Positions 27,366-41,300 of a stretch of DNA of 64,000 bases are shown here, one piece after another. The number at the start of each line of letters is the position of its first letter. Position 1 is the stretch's first letter. Where the stretch lies: positions 1-64,000 of the forward strand of contig VWPU01010324.1 of NCBI GenBank assembly GCA_013398955.1. The letters are read 5' to 3'. Position numbers and translations under genes: made by a program. The notes beneath the pieces are model-generated. The model did no database searches, was not told the DNA's origin, and saw nothing but the letters and a program-made list of their open reading frames with translations. This DNA comes from Callaeas wilsoni. Taxonomy: Eukaryota; Chordata; Aves; Passeriformes; Callaeidae.

Positions 27366-30300
27366 TAAGCTTGTTTTCTCTCCATAGCTGATCTTAGTTA
27401 TATAGAAGTTTAGTTTAGATGTATACATCTCGGTGTCTAGATTTTTGTTTCTTAGTGTATGACAGGTGAAGTTGCCATGAAGTTCCAAACATTATCTATT
27501 TCATTTTTAAATATACACTGGCCTTTACAGCTAGTCAAGGCCATTTAATGCCATGTCCCTTGAAAGGAATTCCTGAAGATGAAAGTTCCCTGTCATTCTG
27601 TATAAGACTATCCAGGACCTGATTCAGAGCTCTGGAATTCAGTGAAAATCTTTCCATTGACTTCAAAGTATTTTCAGTCATTCCTGGATAATAGCACGAA
27701 TGTCCCCTCTTTCTTTCTTTCCGATTGGGTTGTCTAAAACTGCACAGTGTATGATTGAATCCCTATGTCCCTTGCATATCTTGCATGCCAGCTCCCTTTA
27801 ACACCTTCTGTGAAGCTTGTGATGTTAAATGACACACTCAGTTGCTGTAGGCATCTTCTTTCCAATCTGGACCCCAGCTGCTTGGGGTCTAACAGCTTGT
27901 TCTCAAAGGACAATGTGAAAGCAACATTTGATGTATCTACTCAGTTTAGCTAAACACCTCTAAACAGACGGCTATGAAAGTTGGAGGGTTAATCTAGTTT
28001 TAGGCACAGAAGCCTCAGCAGCAGACAAGTGATTACAAACTTATCTACTCATTATCTTGATAAAGGTAGATATTTTTCATGTTTCTAGTGATTATAATAC
28101 AGAAGAGTCATAATACTGAAGTGCCTACAGAGTTTAACCACTTGACAATCAGAGACCCGGATGACCCACATCACATACACAGATGAATGTGAATGCATGA
28201 CCAGTTCTGCAAGGAGGCTTTTACTCACAGAAAATGACAAAACTTATAAAGTCTGCACTCAAAAAAACCCATGCTAAAGACAAATAAGCTTCACATGGAG
28301 AAAACTCTTTGAGTTTCTGTCATGTTTTGTTGCCACCAGATGATGTCAGAGGTCAACATAGGGTTATTCATCTTTGTATGTGAGATGGGAAATAAAAATC
28401 CTGGAGCTACCTCTCTGTTGTCCCTGAAGCTGTTCAGTCTCTCCACCACGTGACTGATACCAACATCCTCCAGATTGTATTTAGCTACTATTTAGATCCT
28501 GTTGTTACTTCTGGAAACACAAAGTCTGCTAGTTTCATTAACATTTGGTATCCTTATAAAAAAAACTTGAAGGAAGTGGAATTAGCAGTCACAAATAAAT
28601 TATGCTAGTGTTTTTTCAGGGGATTCAGTCTCATCCTTGAAGCTGGTCTAACCTGTGGATAGTTCTCCTAAATTCACAGACGCTGTTTCTCTCTAACAGT
28701 GTACAATTCACCTGTGCTGTCAGCCTCCTCCCTTGGACATTTCTATTGCATGTGACAGTGCAAAAAGACATCACTAACTAATATTGATGTCTAATGAACG
28801 CAAAGACCTGAAGTGGAAAAAATACATAGAAGAGAAGGCAAAACTATTTGCCCTAGTCATGCCAGCTGACTGGGGAGTGGGAAAAGAACAAAGCTGAGCA
28901 AGGCAGAGGAGAGGTCAGCATATTCCCCATCATAGGGGCAAAATAGCAGCATGCCTTACTAATAAAACCTGCAAAGAAACAAGTAAGAAAGCCCTTGTAA
29001 GTAGAAACACACTCCGAATACCACAAGCACTGATGGAGAGGAAATGAGATGATGGGCAAGTGGAATGGGGGAGAGCACCTCTGGTGAATCAAACAGTAAC
29101 TCTCCGTATCACCTGGACACAGATTTCAGACTCCAGCCTGCAGTGTGGAGGCTCTCAGAAGCTTCTCTGAACATGTCAGGCAGGCCTGCCTTTGTGCTTC
29201 CATATCAGTCCCAGACATGTGTAGGCAGGTGGAGTATTTACTCTGTCACAGCTTCGCACTATCTTTCTTGAATTAATCCATATCTCCTAGAGAAGTGCTG
29301 GATCCCTGCTGTGTCATAATTTTCACTGTCTTTGTGAAACTGAGTGTCCAGTCTTCCAATGTGAAATCCTTTCTCATAGGTAATAGGAATTATGACATAA
29401 TTATGTACTATGACCTGTGGTGAGCCAGGAACACCTTCCATGACTGAGGGCTTGGAGGTGAACATCAGACAAAATCATGTATAATCTTTTGCAGACCAGA
29501 GTAGAGGAGAACAGACAGCAGTGGAATGCACTTAAGAGAATTAGATGCACACATGAAAGAAAAAGGCCTTGATATTTAAAATATTTATTGTCTTAAAAGG
29601 CATGAAAACTGATACTAGCCATTAACTAATAGACATTCTGCCTTTGTGATGCAGTTTGCATCCCTAACTAAAACCACATCTCTCCTCTGACTTTATTTGA
29701 AGCCAGGTGCACAGATGATTAAATTTTGGTCCAGCTGTAAGGAGAGTGTCTCCATCCTGTCCTCTCCTCTAAGCACACACCATCTGTATGATACTTATTC
29801 ATCTCCTTTTGCTGGGCTGACATACTGAGCCCATATTCTTCCAGCATCAGTTGTCCTCGTACAGTCAAGCTGTGCAAATGGAAGGGATCTAAGCCTAAGG
29901 GAGTAGCAGGCTCTGGGAGTAGGCTTCTGCTGTATTAAAGCAGTATTAACTGCTCTGCTTTAACCTTGATGTTGTTCATATGTGTTTTCACAAAAGAGAT
30001 TTGGGGCTCTCACTATCCACTGTTGCCAGCATGACTTATACATCTGTATTCACTATATTTAAATGCTATGTTGCTGTGAATGTCCTCCGTGTGAATCAGA
30101 AAAGGGAAGAGGTTGGCTTTGTATCTCCGAGCATATGGATTCCTTGTAATGAGCAGAGGGTAGATTGATTAAAGCATTTTTATTTTATTTTCCGAACGTA
30201 ATTTTTGAGCCCCTGTTCCTATGTCATAGACCTGCTTGTAGCAGGAAATGATAAACCCAGACCCTGCCTCTTGGAGGAAAGTATAGGTGGAGAAAAGGGC

Positions 30301-33300
30301 TTCAAATACATGTATGTTTTTCATAAAAAGATAAGACAGCTACTTTAAGTGTGCTGAACATACCAGAGAATAGAAACAGACTCCATTTTTATATATTTTT
30401 TTTTTACTTTTGTTTGGTTCTTCCTCTGGTGTACGCCATGGAGCCTAACCAGATCAAATATATGCAATACATTTGACCCACATGCAAATGTTATTCAGAC
30501 CTGGATCCAATTCTATCCCCTAGGTTTTCCACTCTAGCAGATGTTGAGCCACACAAGATGCATTCAAACTTCCATTTCAAGAAGTTCCTCCAAAGCATGT
30601 CACTATTGACTGACCTTACCCTTTATTCTCTCTGCATTTCCTCTAAAATGCAAAAAGGCATTTTCTTCCTCATTTTTCACAAGGCATTAGGATCTGTCTT
30701 CTGTTGAGGATGGTGCCTTCTTGATGTGACTCTTCCTTGTACTTCCCAGGATTATTTCGGGGATGATGGACTTGGGCAGGGCACAGCCATAAGGACTGAG
30801 GCCTCAAATGCATAAACTTTGAGAAGAGCAGATAGAGAGCAGAGAAAACACCTGATGGATTCCACAGATAAAGAGGCTGATGGTGGAGATTCAACACTGC
30901 TTGTTGAATATATCTTGTCAGGAAACATCATCCTTTACCCCACACGACCCACAACTGGTGTCTCACCAAGGTACCAGAACAATGCTCAAGAACCCAGAAG
31001 GACGAGGATAGATCTGTTCTCTCTCTGCTTTACCAGTAGATCACCCACCAGTACCGCATCAGTTTCCATCTTACAGTCTGATTAGAATTTAGGGTGTGAT
31101 AGGCCTAGGCCAGGCCAGACAGACATGCCAAAATTTCTAGAGATAAGGAGAAAAAAATTAAAGTGTTCACAAGAAGGCGACTAATTGCCAATAGCATTCT
31201 GTCAAGTGTCCTACACCATTATTTGGATGCCATAAATAGCATATTCTGCAGAATATAGTCCCTCGATAAAAACAGAAGCCCCAAGTGAAAGAATATCTAG
31301 AGAAGTGAATTGCTAAAGGTGAGATAGAGGAGAGTGTAGAAATCACAAGCTATGCTTTGCAGCCACTTCCTAGCCACAAAGTCCTTCCTCAGCCACCTAA
31401 GAAAGCTTGTAAGGAAAAACTGTAGCTCAAGTGCAACTACAAACATATGTAAAATATAATAAATAAATAAATATTTATGGAGTAGTCCATTTGATTAGTG
31501 GATTAGCAGACAGATAGAGGTGTAAAGGAAAAGTAGAACAGCAGGTCATAGAAAGGCTTCTTCTAGAAACACCAAGTTCCATATCAAGATAGTTTTTAGT
31601 GAACTCTTACAGTAAATAGGGCAAGAAATATTTTGCATAATGAACAATTCACATGTAAATGTAACAAACATATTCAGTCATGGTTTTTTTGTTTTGTTTG
31701 ATAATGGTCAATAAGTTGTTAAATTTGGTATAAGCTTGTTAATTGCTCACTCTGTCACCTGTAAAACATAGTTCAAACACAGGACATTAGGGATAAAAAT
31801 GGATCTTGATTTTATCTAAAATTTACCTTAGGGTTGTTCTTGGAGCCCCTCCTTAATTGTGCTCTGAGAAAGGCTGTATATCCTCTTTTCTCCCGGAGCT
31901 GGGTGAAAAATGTGAAACCACCGCAAATTAATTAAGAATAATGAGATATAATAACTTTATGGTGACATTATTAGTGAGATGATTTACTATACTTGAGATT
32001 ATAATGCTTTCACGGGGGAAAGAATTGGCCTTGCTGGAGAAAAAGTAAGCAGGAGAGCAATGCAGTAGCCAGCAAGTAAGCAACATTTCCCACCAACATC
32101 CAAACTAACAGGGCAATGGCCAAGCTTCAGGCTTCAAAAACAGCACAGCTGGAAAACCCATTGAGCATTTATAAAGCCCTCGGGACAGAGAAAGGGAGAG
32201 AAGATGAATGTACAGGACTGTCAGTGGGTTCTCTTTGCAAGCAGATTTGTTGTTCTGCTAGGTTAGAACCTGTTTACTCTCTAAGTTATTTTTACTTTCA
32301 AGAAATAATCCTTTTCATCAGGACAGATGCTTGATTGGAGGATAAGACTGCCCTTGCTCCTGGAAGGAGCAGAGCAGGAATTGCTACAGGGAATCAAGGC
32401 ACAGCAAAGTTCTGGTGTCCTTCAGGCCAGCCCGAGGAACCCTTTCACAGGCACTGACACCTGCCCCTCACACAAACCTTGCCCAGGCTCTGGACCTCCG
32501 TGAAAAGGCATTGAAAGGGGCTGCTTTTAAAGCTTCTGCCATTGACCCTTCTGGCTAATGGGAGCCAACAGAAATGACACGTATGAAATCTGTGTAAATG
32601 GAGAAGGAATGCTATGTTTGAAAAATAATGATTCAACTTCATTGTAAGTATTCTGTCTAAAGGAGATTTTTTTTCAATAGGCTGAGAAGACTGATAAGAA
32701 ATTGATTCCTAGAGCAACCACATATATTATTTTCTGCATATACCTCTCTTCGTTACAGAAATTCAACACCAGAAAAAGCAAGCAGGATACAAAGCTTATT
32801 CCCTCCACTATACCTCAGTTAGCATAGTACTGCATCTTCCTCTGCTGCAGTAAAATAAAAGATAAGACCAGCCCTAAAGAGCTGGAAAAAGAGCTGGAAA
32901 TTTAATTCACAGACAAATTAGCTGCATTGCATTTAATATTCCCAGTGAGGAAATGAAGAGAAATTTATTCTGTTCCTCCTCTCCACAAATTCAGCAGAGG
33001 GAATGATAACCCTTAATTAAAGAAGACTGATTGCTTTTTTTTTTCCCCCTAAGCTTTGTTTGCCCTAAAATAAAATGATGAGAAATAAATAGTGCATATA
33101 AAAAAATAAAAACCTCACTGGAAATGCTGCAGTCATTCAAATTTCTCATTGTAGTAGATACTACATTCTAAAGAGCTCTTTAATAATCTAGCAGGAAAAG
33201 AGCCCAAATTGGACAAATTCATGCCTAGTTTCAGTGGAGCAAATCCATTCAAGAAAACAAACAAAACCCAAGGAAATCTTTCTGTTCTTTCAGGGCTCAT

Positions 33301-33789
33301 AATTTTGGATAGCTTGCAAGCGTTTTTTTTTCCCATAAAGATTACATATAAATGTGAAGAAAACAGGAAGATCTGGATGAAGAAGGAGATGAATGGTAAA
33401 GTAGAAAGGAGCCTTGGACTAGAACTATATTGATGACTCCTTGGCATGGTCAGATGAAACTGAATAGGAAATACAGGCTGAACAGCAGAACTGATCCTAA
33501 TGCAAGCTTAACAAAGAAGTGTGGTTGTGCCTAGAGAGATGCAAACTGTTAAAATATAATTGTCAACACTTACGGAATGAGATGTGAACTAATACCTTTA
33601 TTTGCAGCTCTTGTTTATAAAGAATGTTTATCTTTCCATTTATTTAAAAATGCAAAATGGAGGAGTTGGAAAGTCTAGTTAGAGAGAAGGCAGCTCAGTA
33701 CCTTCCACTGCACACTTAGACCAAGAAGGAACTCTGAAGGGTCTGAAGGCAAGGGGGCCTTTGATAATGGGTAGGTAAGGTAGAGGATG
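27366..33789. other. Non-coding region, no gene recognised
   Basis: Unique-looking AT-rich sequence with no recognisable exon or RNA gene. A short AATA run lies at about 31,451-31,477. Open frames do not exceed 104 codons and show no domain. Confidence 0.5.
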
Positions 33790-33879
33790 GCTCTTGCATG
33801 ACTTGTTTCTCCTGGCCTGAATGTAGCTATGACTCTACCTTAGACTGGTCACTCAAAGGCCTTATGACACCCTATTGAC

Positions 33880-33966
33880 AGTCTTTGACACATTTCCCAC
33901 AGCGTTCTACTGGAGGAACGGTTACAGATCTTTTCCAGCCCAAACAGTTCTAGGGTTCTATGTAAG
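33880..33966 (+). repeat. CR1 3'-terminal remnant
   Basis: The segment ends in CCAGCCCAAACAGTTCTAGG followed by GTTCTATG. This resembles the 3' end of CR1 elements, where a CCAACCCAAACC-type block precedes short ATTCTATG-like repeats. Only the tail is recognisable and upstream similarity is too weak to follow. Confidence 0.4.
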
Positions 33967-34399
33967 AAAGAGGTATATGAAAACCGTTCTCCTGTTTTGA
34001 TCAAGGATACTTTTAGCTCCATCACAGATCCTCGTGCAGCTTCTCCGGAGACATCTGTTCTGAAAAATATTTATCGCTACTCACTATTTCCTCTATTTCA
34101 ATTAATTCTTTTTCATTAACTTCCTTCCTATACATTGGCTATTTAGTGTACGTAGCAGGCTTTGGTGAGGGACATATCAAGGCAAATTCTGTCTACAGGG
34201 CCGTCTTTGACAATCTGCTGCTGATCCTTTCTGAGATATCCAAGGAGAGCTCTCAGAGAAGACTTCTCTTTACACAAAGATTTTGACTCATTTGAAGTAT
34301 ATTTTATTTATTCATATATGAAGAATGAATTCTCTACTGAATGCTACTGATTCGTCAACAGCAGAATCTGCCCCCTGATGCAAGCACACCCTGGTCTTC

Positions 34400-36060
34400 T
34401 GGAGTTGTGCTGTTCACATTTCTAGGCTTAAAAAGTACTACGAATCATGAGAACTGTGTTTCCCTGGATGCCCCCCAGGACCTGTTTTAAAGATTGGCTT
34501 CATAAATGCCACCTTTCAGTCTTCAGGTCCCAAGGAGGTTCCAAGTGAAAGGTCACACACCGTGGTTAGTAATTCAGGGTTTCCATCCTTGATTTCTGCT
34601 AGGTATCATCTGACTCCAGCAACCTGTAATATTTCACTTCGTCTATTTGAAACAAAATCTCATCCATAATTACTTTGACTTCAGACATATCTTCTGCATT
34701 TTCCCCCATATGAAAATTTTTCCTCTTTTCTTCCCAGTGAAAAACACTGCAGAATGGCTTAATTATGTCTTTGCCTAATCACCAGCTGACCGGGCAGAGC
34801 CCCTAGCAAGACTTTCCTCCAGACATTTTTGATGAAGTACTAGTTTTGATTTCTTTAGCTAGTTTTCCTCAAACTCTTTTAGGATTTTTGCTTTCAATCT
34901 GCCTGACAACACTATTCTTTTCATTTTATTGGTTTGGATACAATAGACATCTTTTTGGAAATTGCCTTTTTACTGCTAATAAACTTGCTTACTTGGCTGT
35001 TCAAATGTGCTGGCCTCCTTTAATCCATTCTCCGGCCTTTCTCAATAGGTCATACGCAGCGGTGTTATGCTCCCAGTCTGGTGTTCTTCAGAAGTTTCCA
35101 TGCTGTTTGCTAGGATTTCTCTTTGCTGACCTTTCTGGATTCTTTTTAACAAGCTCCCTCATTCCTGCATAGCTTTTCTCGAAGCAGAGGACAATGGCAC
35201 TGGCGTATTTGGCCTGCAGTGCTCCTCTAGAGCTGGTGAAGCTGAGCCCTCTGTGGTCACTGTCACAGAGTGGAGCTTCCATGAGAAGGGCTAGAGCCAC
35301 AAAGCTGAGGACTGCCTTTGCTCCTGTGGGCTCAGACCAGCTGCTCCACGGAATAATTACTGACAGAGCCCAAAAATGTCATCTCTGTTTCATCTGCTGG
35401 TATGACATTTGTCAGTCTGCAGGAGGACTGTTGATGTCTCCCACTGCTACTGTTTTTCCTGCTTCTCTGATTTCTTCCAGTGTATTGAATTCAAGGCATT
35501 TTGCTATCCTGGGTCAGTAACATTATCTATCATAACAATAGTCTTCCTATTTAGGCCTGGAATTTCAACCAGTACAGGCTTCATATTACTTGAGATGGTG
35601 AACTTGTAAATTTGTTTTGATTATGAGCCTTCAACGAGGCGGAACAATGCTCTGCCTCCTGCACAGTTTATCTCTGTATTTTATATCCTGTGTTTAGATG
35701 GTCTTCTTTGCTCCAGGTTTCCAATATGTCTGGTTACCAATCAATGTCTGCATTTTGGATGAAATATTCTGCTTCCCTACCTCCTTTTTCAGATTTCAGA
35801 TGTTGTGTAGAAGTGAGTGTACCACTACTTTGGTTCTTTTATCGGCACTTTGTATAAAATTCATTATGTTTGTTTTCCTTTGCCTGCTGGATTACTTGCA
35901 TCTTCTGGATTGTGGTTTTCTTGAGGATTCAGAACTTTCCCATTTTGTATCTCATAACGATACTCATGCTGAGCCTGGCCTTTTCCACGCCTATCAGCTT
36001 GCCCCAGCTACCTGGGTTTTCCAGCCTGTTGGGGAATATTTGAATTTCAGAATTACTGTC
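34400..36060 (-). repeat. Ancient CR1 LINE, endonuclease to early RT part, inverted
   Basis: The minus strand reads as a decayed CR1 open frame in pieces. Near 35,440-35,300 there is an endonuclease-like segment (GGAGACATCAAC, then a block ending in GGAGCAGCTGGTCTGAGCCC). Near 35,130 there is a block encoding MRELVKKNPERSAK. Near 34,740-34,490 are stretches matching the CR1 segment before and at the start of reverse transcriptase. Many stops and frameshifts break it. The unusually long open frames on the plus strand (34,846-36,063) are antisense shadows. Assignment rests on remembered CR1 consensus sequence; the distal 35,600-36,060 part is less certain. Confidence 0.6.
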
Positions 36061-36129
36061 TAGGGCCTTCCTTTTGCTAAGAATGTCTGAGAATGTTTTC
36101 AATTTGCTGCAAGACCAAGCAATATCCTG

Positions 36130-36920
36130 AAAGAAACTTAGATATGTTGGATGTTTTCAAATCAGCTGGACTTGATGAAATTCCTGCTAGGATACTGGGA
36201 GGATTGTCTGAAGCAATGCCAGCACTATTAGCTGCTACCTTTGAGGAACTGTGAGGTACAGAGATAAATGTGTTGCCTCTTAGACTTTTTTTTCAATAAT
36301 GAGGGGGCAGGGGAAGCAATAGTTGAGCCTCCAGAAGTCAACTACAAGGTGAATGGCAACCAGGGTGGATTTATTAAGAACAAATCATACCAAACCGACC
36401 TAATGTGTTCCTGTGATGGGACTTGTGGCTAGGGAAGAACAGCAGAAAGATTATTTTAACTTTAGTGAGGCTTTAACTTTTAGTGAGGAACATTGTCTCA
36501 TATGAGCTTCTAAGAAGCAAGCTAAGGAAATATTGTCTGTGTACAATTTTCAGCAGTTGAGAGCAATACTGACTGAAAAATATATTTGGAGAGTAGTCCT
36601 TGATATTCATACTTAACTTGGTGATTGAGATCTCTATTGCTAACTTTTTAATTAATCAAATAATGCAGAAAAAAACATAACACAGAATATATCTGAAGGG
36701 TTTGAAATTACTTTAAATGATCTTGAGGACCTGGAGAAATAATGTGAAAAAGCTAGGATGCAGTTTTGTGAGGAAAACAACATCTTCTGCCTTTCGCTTT
36801 CAATCACCAGCTGTTCATGAGCTGGACAGCAGCACTGCAGGGAGGAATCTGGAGGTTGCAGTGTGTCCCAAGCTGAAAGCTTCATACAAAGCTGCTGCAA
36901 AACGGAGAAACCCCTCAGTG
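36130..36920 (+). repeat. Ancient CR1 LINE, reverse-transcriptase part
   Basis: At 36,161 the plus strand encodes KSAGLDEIPARIL, the decayed form of the CR1 reverse-transcriptase segment with G-P-D-x-I-H-P-R-V-L. Near 36,370 it reads GGATTTATTAAGAACAAATC, the F(V/I)KNKS segment. Near 36,480-36,530 it keeps the nucleotides around the following TVSHDLLISKLGKY-type region. Near 36,835 an 'AGGAATCTGGAGGTTGCAGT' block matches the later RT part. Stops and indels throughout show it is dead. Confidence 0.7.
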
Positions 36921-37779
36921 GAATGTTGCCAGAGATCAGTGGGCAAACAGGGTCATTCTGCCTCTACTCAGCTGCTTCCCCGCTCTCAGAGTCAGTGTCA
37001 GCCAGAAGAATGCCTCTGTCGTGGGCTGGTGGGGATTGGGGCAGCCTCTGATCCCATGCTGTGGCCTCTTGAGAGCAAATTCTCTGCTTTCAAGAGAGGA
37101 CTGAAGCCCTACTGGAAGTCTGGACATTAGCAGTAGTAGGCAAGCCAACTTCCAACACACCAGGAGAGGTTTGCTTTCCAGAAGGCATCAGTTCTGGTAT
37201 GCCAGAGGCCTAGGCTCAGCTTAAGCACTAATTCAGTCTCAAGGGTAAAAGCAGCCTCTCATTTGTACTTTTGAGTCCACAGTCTCATTCACACTGAGAT
37301 TCATGGAAATCTCCTTTATTTTCTGCCCTTTTACCACCACAAAATCTCAAGGTTGAAGTGGATCTTTCACAACAGAGATTGTTCTTTACACTGTTGCTCA
37401 AAAGCCTCCTTTATCTCATATCAGTTTTCTCTGTCTCTGTTTCTCTGAGGTGACTCCCTGGATGTATTAGGGTGTCTCTGTCATGTATTTGGGATGGAGT
37501 CTTTTTTCATCATCTGCCACCTCTCAACATTTTTAGCAAAAAAATGAGAGTTCTAGGTGGTTGATCTCTGATATTTGAGACTTCTGTCACCCTTAGCCTG
37601 ACTCTTATCTGAATTGAAGAAGAGATGAGACTACTTCTTTGTTTGGAAGAGATGAACAAAAGTGTTTGTCTCCTTTCTTCATCTCAGGATGGAATGGCAC
37701 ATCTGAAGAAATAAGGAAGGAACATACTGCTGAGTAATGAACACAAAAATACTATCTATCATCACAGCTGAACAAACAG
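36921..37779. other. Unassigned segment between CR1 parts
   Basis: About 860 bp between two CR1 blocks of the same orientation. I see no match to CR1 or another known family and no gene. It could be a later insertion or CR1 sequence too decayed to recognise. Confidence 0.4.
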
Positions 37780-38300
37780 GAGTATTGACATAATCTGTCC
37801 CCTTTGTTCCACATGAGGGCCAGGAGAGGACTCAGCTGGAAGATCATGTCCAGTTCCTGGTGCTTTAATTAAGGGAGGATGTTGAACAGCTGGAGAGTCA
37901 GAAGACTGAACCTGGGATGACCAGAAGTCTAGAAAATATGGCTCATGATGAAAAGCCAAAGGAATTTCCATAACTTGATTTAGAAAAGAGACAATAGAGG
38001 GGGTGGCCCATCAATGAACTTTAAATATTTTAAAAATAGACATAAAGAGAAAAGGAATGAATCTTTTTTGTGCCCATTATGGGTGGAAAATAACTGAAAT
38101 TACAAGAAGAGAGATCCAGATGAAACATCTGTAAATTTTCCTTGTACAGTCAGTCGATGAAACTGGTTTTCTTTGGAGGAAGTGGCATCTCCATGAGTGG
38201 AGACAGGCACGGCTGTAGCTAATTCTGAATTCAGGAACAGGAGTGGACTAGATGGCTTCTCCTCTTCACCTTACTTTTCTGTTCTTCTGTGAATGTTATC
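37780..38300 (+). repeat. Ancient CR1 LINE, 3' part
   Basis: This continues the plus-strand element. A 'GTCCAGTTCCTGGTGCTTT' block is followed by GGATGTTGAACAGCTGGAGA and ATGGCTCATGATGAAAAGCC, then blocks at 38,040-38,170 matching the CR1 3' region. It ends with GTGGCATCTCCATGAGTGG and GTGGACTAGATGGCTTCTCC, the usual sequence just before the CR1 3' end. The order of blocks is as in intact elements. Confidence 0.65.
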
Positions 38301-41300
38301 CAGTGGCTGATAAAGACTTAGTTCCTCACTGGTTCCCAAATGGAGCTGCTGATAGCAGTGGGATCACTCCCACTGCAAGTGGAAGCTACCAGGGCTTTTT
38401 CCAGCTGATAAAATGGAAGGAGGACATCAAGAGCAGAGTGCTCTTCGACTCCGATGGGGGCAGGTCCCAGATACCTCTTGTTTCTGTTTTTAGTGTCCTC
38501 TGTGGATCTGAGCGAGCTACTACTTTCACTGCCAGCACCACGGTGCTTTAAAACAAGGCAAAGAAGGAAGGCCACACAGCTACACAAGCCCAGCTGGCCC
38601 AGCAGGCCAGGCAGGCCTGTGGACTAAATAATCCATAGCTAAACCTACGTAAGGGTATATCATGATTAATGCCACATCCAGCTGCCTCTGACTCCCTGGC
38701 TTCAAGAGAGACAGCTGTCCATGGAAATCAAGGGGAAAACCCAAGCTGAGTCATGTCTGAGCTTCTCTGCTGCTCCACCCTGTGTGAGCTCAATGTCTCT
38801 GGAGACAGCTTTGGCAGCAGCTGGTGAGAACTAAAGGGTGTTTGGGCAAACAGCTTCTGTGGACCTTCCTCCCCACCTCTGTTCTTGCTCACCTCATACT
38901 TTACCCCTGTTTTTCATAAATGCTGTAAGTTGTACTTATTTGTGGAGTTCTTTGCCTGACAGTAGTCTTAGATATGTACCTGAGGGGGTGCTGTATGTTT
39001 TCATACTGAGAATATACAGTCATTGTCATCCCTCCTTCAGCATTTCCCAGCAACAGTTCAATGACTCCGCATCTGCTCCCTGAAATCCGTTTTTTTATGT
39101 TTTGTTATGTTCTGCTCAGCCTGTGACTCTGCTTGCCCACTCCCTCCCTGCTACCTTCAGGTCATCACTCCTCACAAGACCCAAGTGGGTGTCCTACATC
39201 AAACACTGATGTGATCTTTCCTCCCAGCCTATTTGACTTACCCAAGCATTGCTGGTGTCAGAGTTTACAGCTCCAGTTTTTTACAAAGAGGGGTAAGCAG
39301 GGGAAAAGACTGCATTATCTCTCTTCAGTGCCACAAAGCACTCCAGATCTTCCTCATCTGGAGAGATACAACGGAACAGACTTCCACAGTAGGACACAGA
39401 AGCATGCTCCTGAATTCTTCTAGTTTTTTGAGGGGGGGAGGGAAAGGAGGAATGAAAAAGGAAATTGTAAGGATGAGATGAAAGAAAGGATACCACAAAA
39501 AATTCAGATGAATGCTGAGCGTAAATCAAGTTCTCTTCTGGTTTTTGGAGGCAGAGGCTTTTGCAGAAAGAACAGCCAAATGCTTGGTAGTCTCCTAGAA
39601 CACTAGAAAAGTGTGTCACAGGCTGTCCCCTTTTGCCTCTTTCCCAAATTTATCCCCTTCTATTGATCCTTCTCCCCTCCTGAAACCCTGCCATCTCAGG
39701 ATATCTCTGCTTGTTTTGCTCCCACCTGCTCTGTCTCTGACCTTGTTGCCTCTGCATATCTCTCCCTGCCTGTCCCTGGATGCTGTCTTGCAGATCCTCT
39801 TTTGAGCCATTATTTTTCTCTTCCTTCTCCCCTTCAGTGCTCTTTAAGGCTACATCCAACTCTGGGTGGCACAGGGTGAGGCAGAGTGGGGCACAGCCAA
39901 CTCTCTGCTGTCTGCTCATATTTGGGGCTGAGCTCCTATGGCAGAAGCATGCTCTGCACTAGGCAGGTCTTCAGCAAAGATAACATCTGGATTTCAGACA
40001 AGCTCTGCAGGCCATGTGCAAGTGGAAAGCAGTGATTTACAGCTAGGTCAGATCTGACAGGATTTTCATGTGGCCACCAAGTACAGGCTGATGACTCCAG
40101 GGATCAACCCCCGCTAATTTCAAGCCCCTGCATGAAGCACTGAATTGGAGTGAAACCACTGTAACACATTTTCTGTATGGGCCAACCATATTTTTCACTA
40201 GCCTCATTCTTGGAAGTTGCTGACCAACTTTCAGCAAAATGTTCCCAAAATAAAATTTAGCCCAACACAGAGAACAAGAATGGAAAATTTCAGCCTAGAA
40301 TGATTAAAATATGAAAAAATTAAAAGCAACTGGAAAACAGATCTTATAATCAAAACTGTTTGGCATCGTTAGATATAAGATTTGTTGCCCTCTCCATCTG
40401 TAACAGAGGGATGGCTATTTAAGTATTCAATTTAGGAAAAACTTTCTTGCATGACTGACATGCAAGGAGAAAGCATTTTCCTTCCGAACATGAGGCATAT
40501 GCCCAAGAATGACCTCTGATAAGGAGAAACAGTGGTGACTGCATGCAAACTGTTACGTGATCTGAATTATTTACACTGCTTGGAGTTCACCAGATTCTTC
40601 ACCAAAGTTTTTTAAAGCCCCAGACTGAACTGAGCCCTAGTGGATGCATCAGGGAGAGAGATGTCAGCTTGACCCACAGTGATTTGCCATCTGTGAAAAG
40701 CAAACAAATACAACCAACTGGAGGAAGGAGCATTGTGACTGTAATAGGAACTGGAGCACAGATTTACAGAGGATCTTTGTGTTTGGACTCACGAGCCTTT
40801 GACTATGTTAATATTGAAAAGTAAGCAGCTGCAAAAGCCCAGCCACACAGATCTGTGCAAAAATCAAGATTTGGTTGTTGACTCCTTGACATTCTACCTG
40901 CAAGGCTGGACCAGATGTGTAATTATTTCCTATGATATTTTCTTTAGTTTTCAAAAGAAGACAGCTAGGTTTCCAGCAAAGTTTTTACAGAGTCTTTTTA
41001 AGGTTTTTGCTGTATTCCAATGAAAAGGCTCCAGGATTTTAGAACTTGTGCACTTTTTTCAAGTATATACAGGGATTATAATAAAAGATATTATCTCTGT
41101 GGCAAATTTTGATCTCCTCAGATTACAGCTACACAGCTAAATCATGAGTATTACTGGTGTCAGAGAAAATACCACTTCTGGGACAAGAAGTCCCTGCTAC
41201 TTTGAACTGAGCTCATTGCTGAAAGAAGAAAATATATCTAGATGCAAAGTACAGCCTCTTAAAAGCCACAGCATAAACACAGAGATTTTTCCCCTCTCCT

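Noticed and set aside
25823..27385. Minus-strand open frames sharing a PGTLQLQKAC-like peptide, which look like a small protein family
   Set aside because: The shared peptide follows from the tandem DNA repeat. Frames are not kept across units and no start or splice context supports translation.
34846..36063. Cluster of 108-121-codon open frames on the plus strand
   Set aside because: They are antisense to a decayed CR1 open frame on the minus strand, which explains the low stop density.
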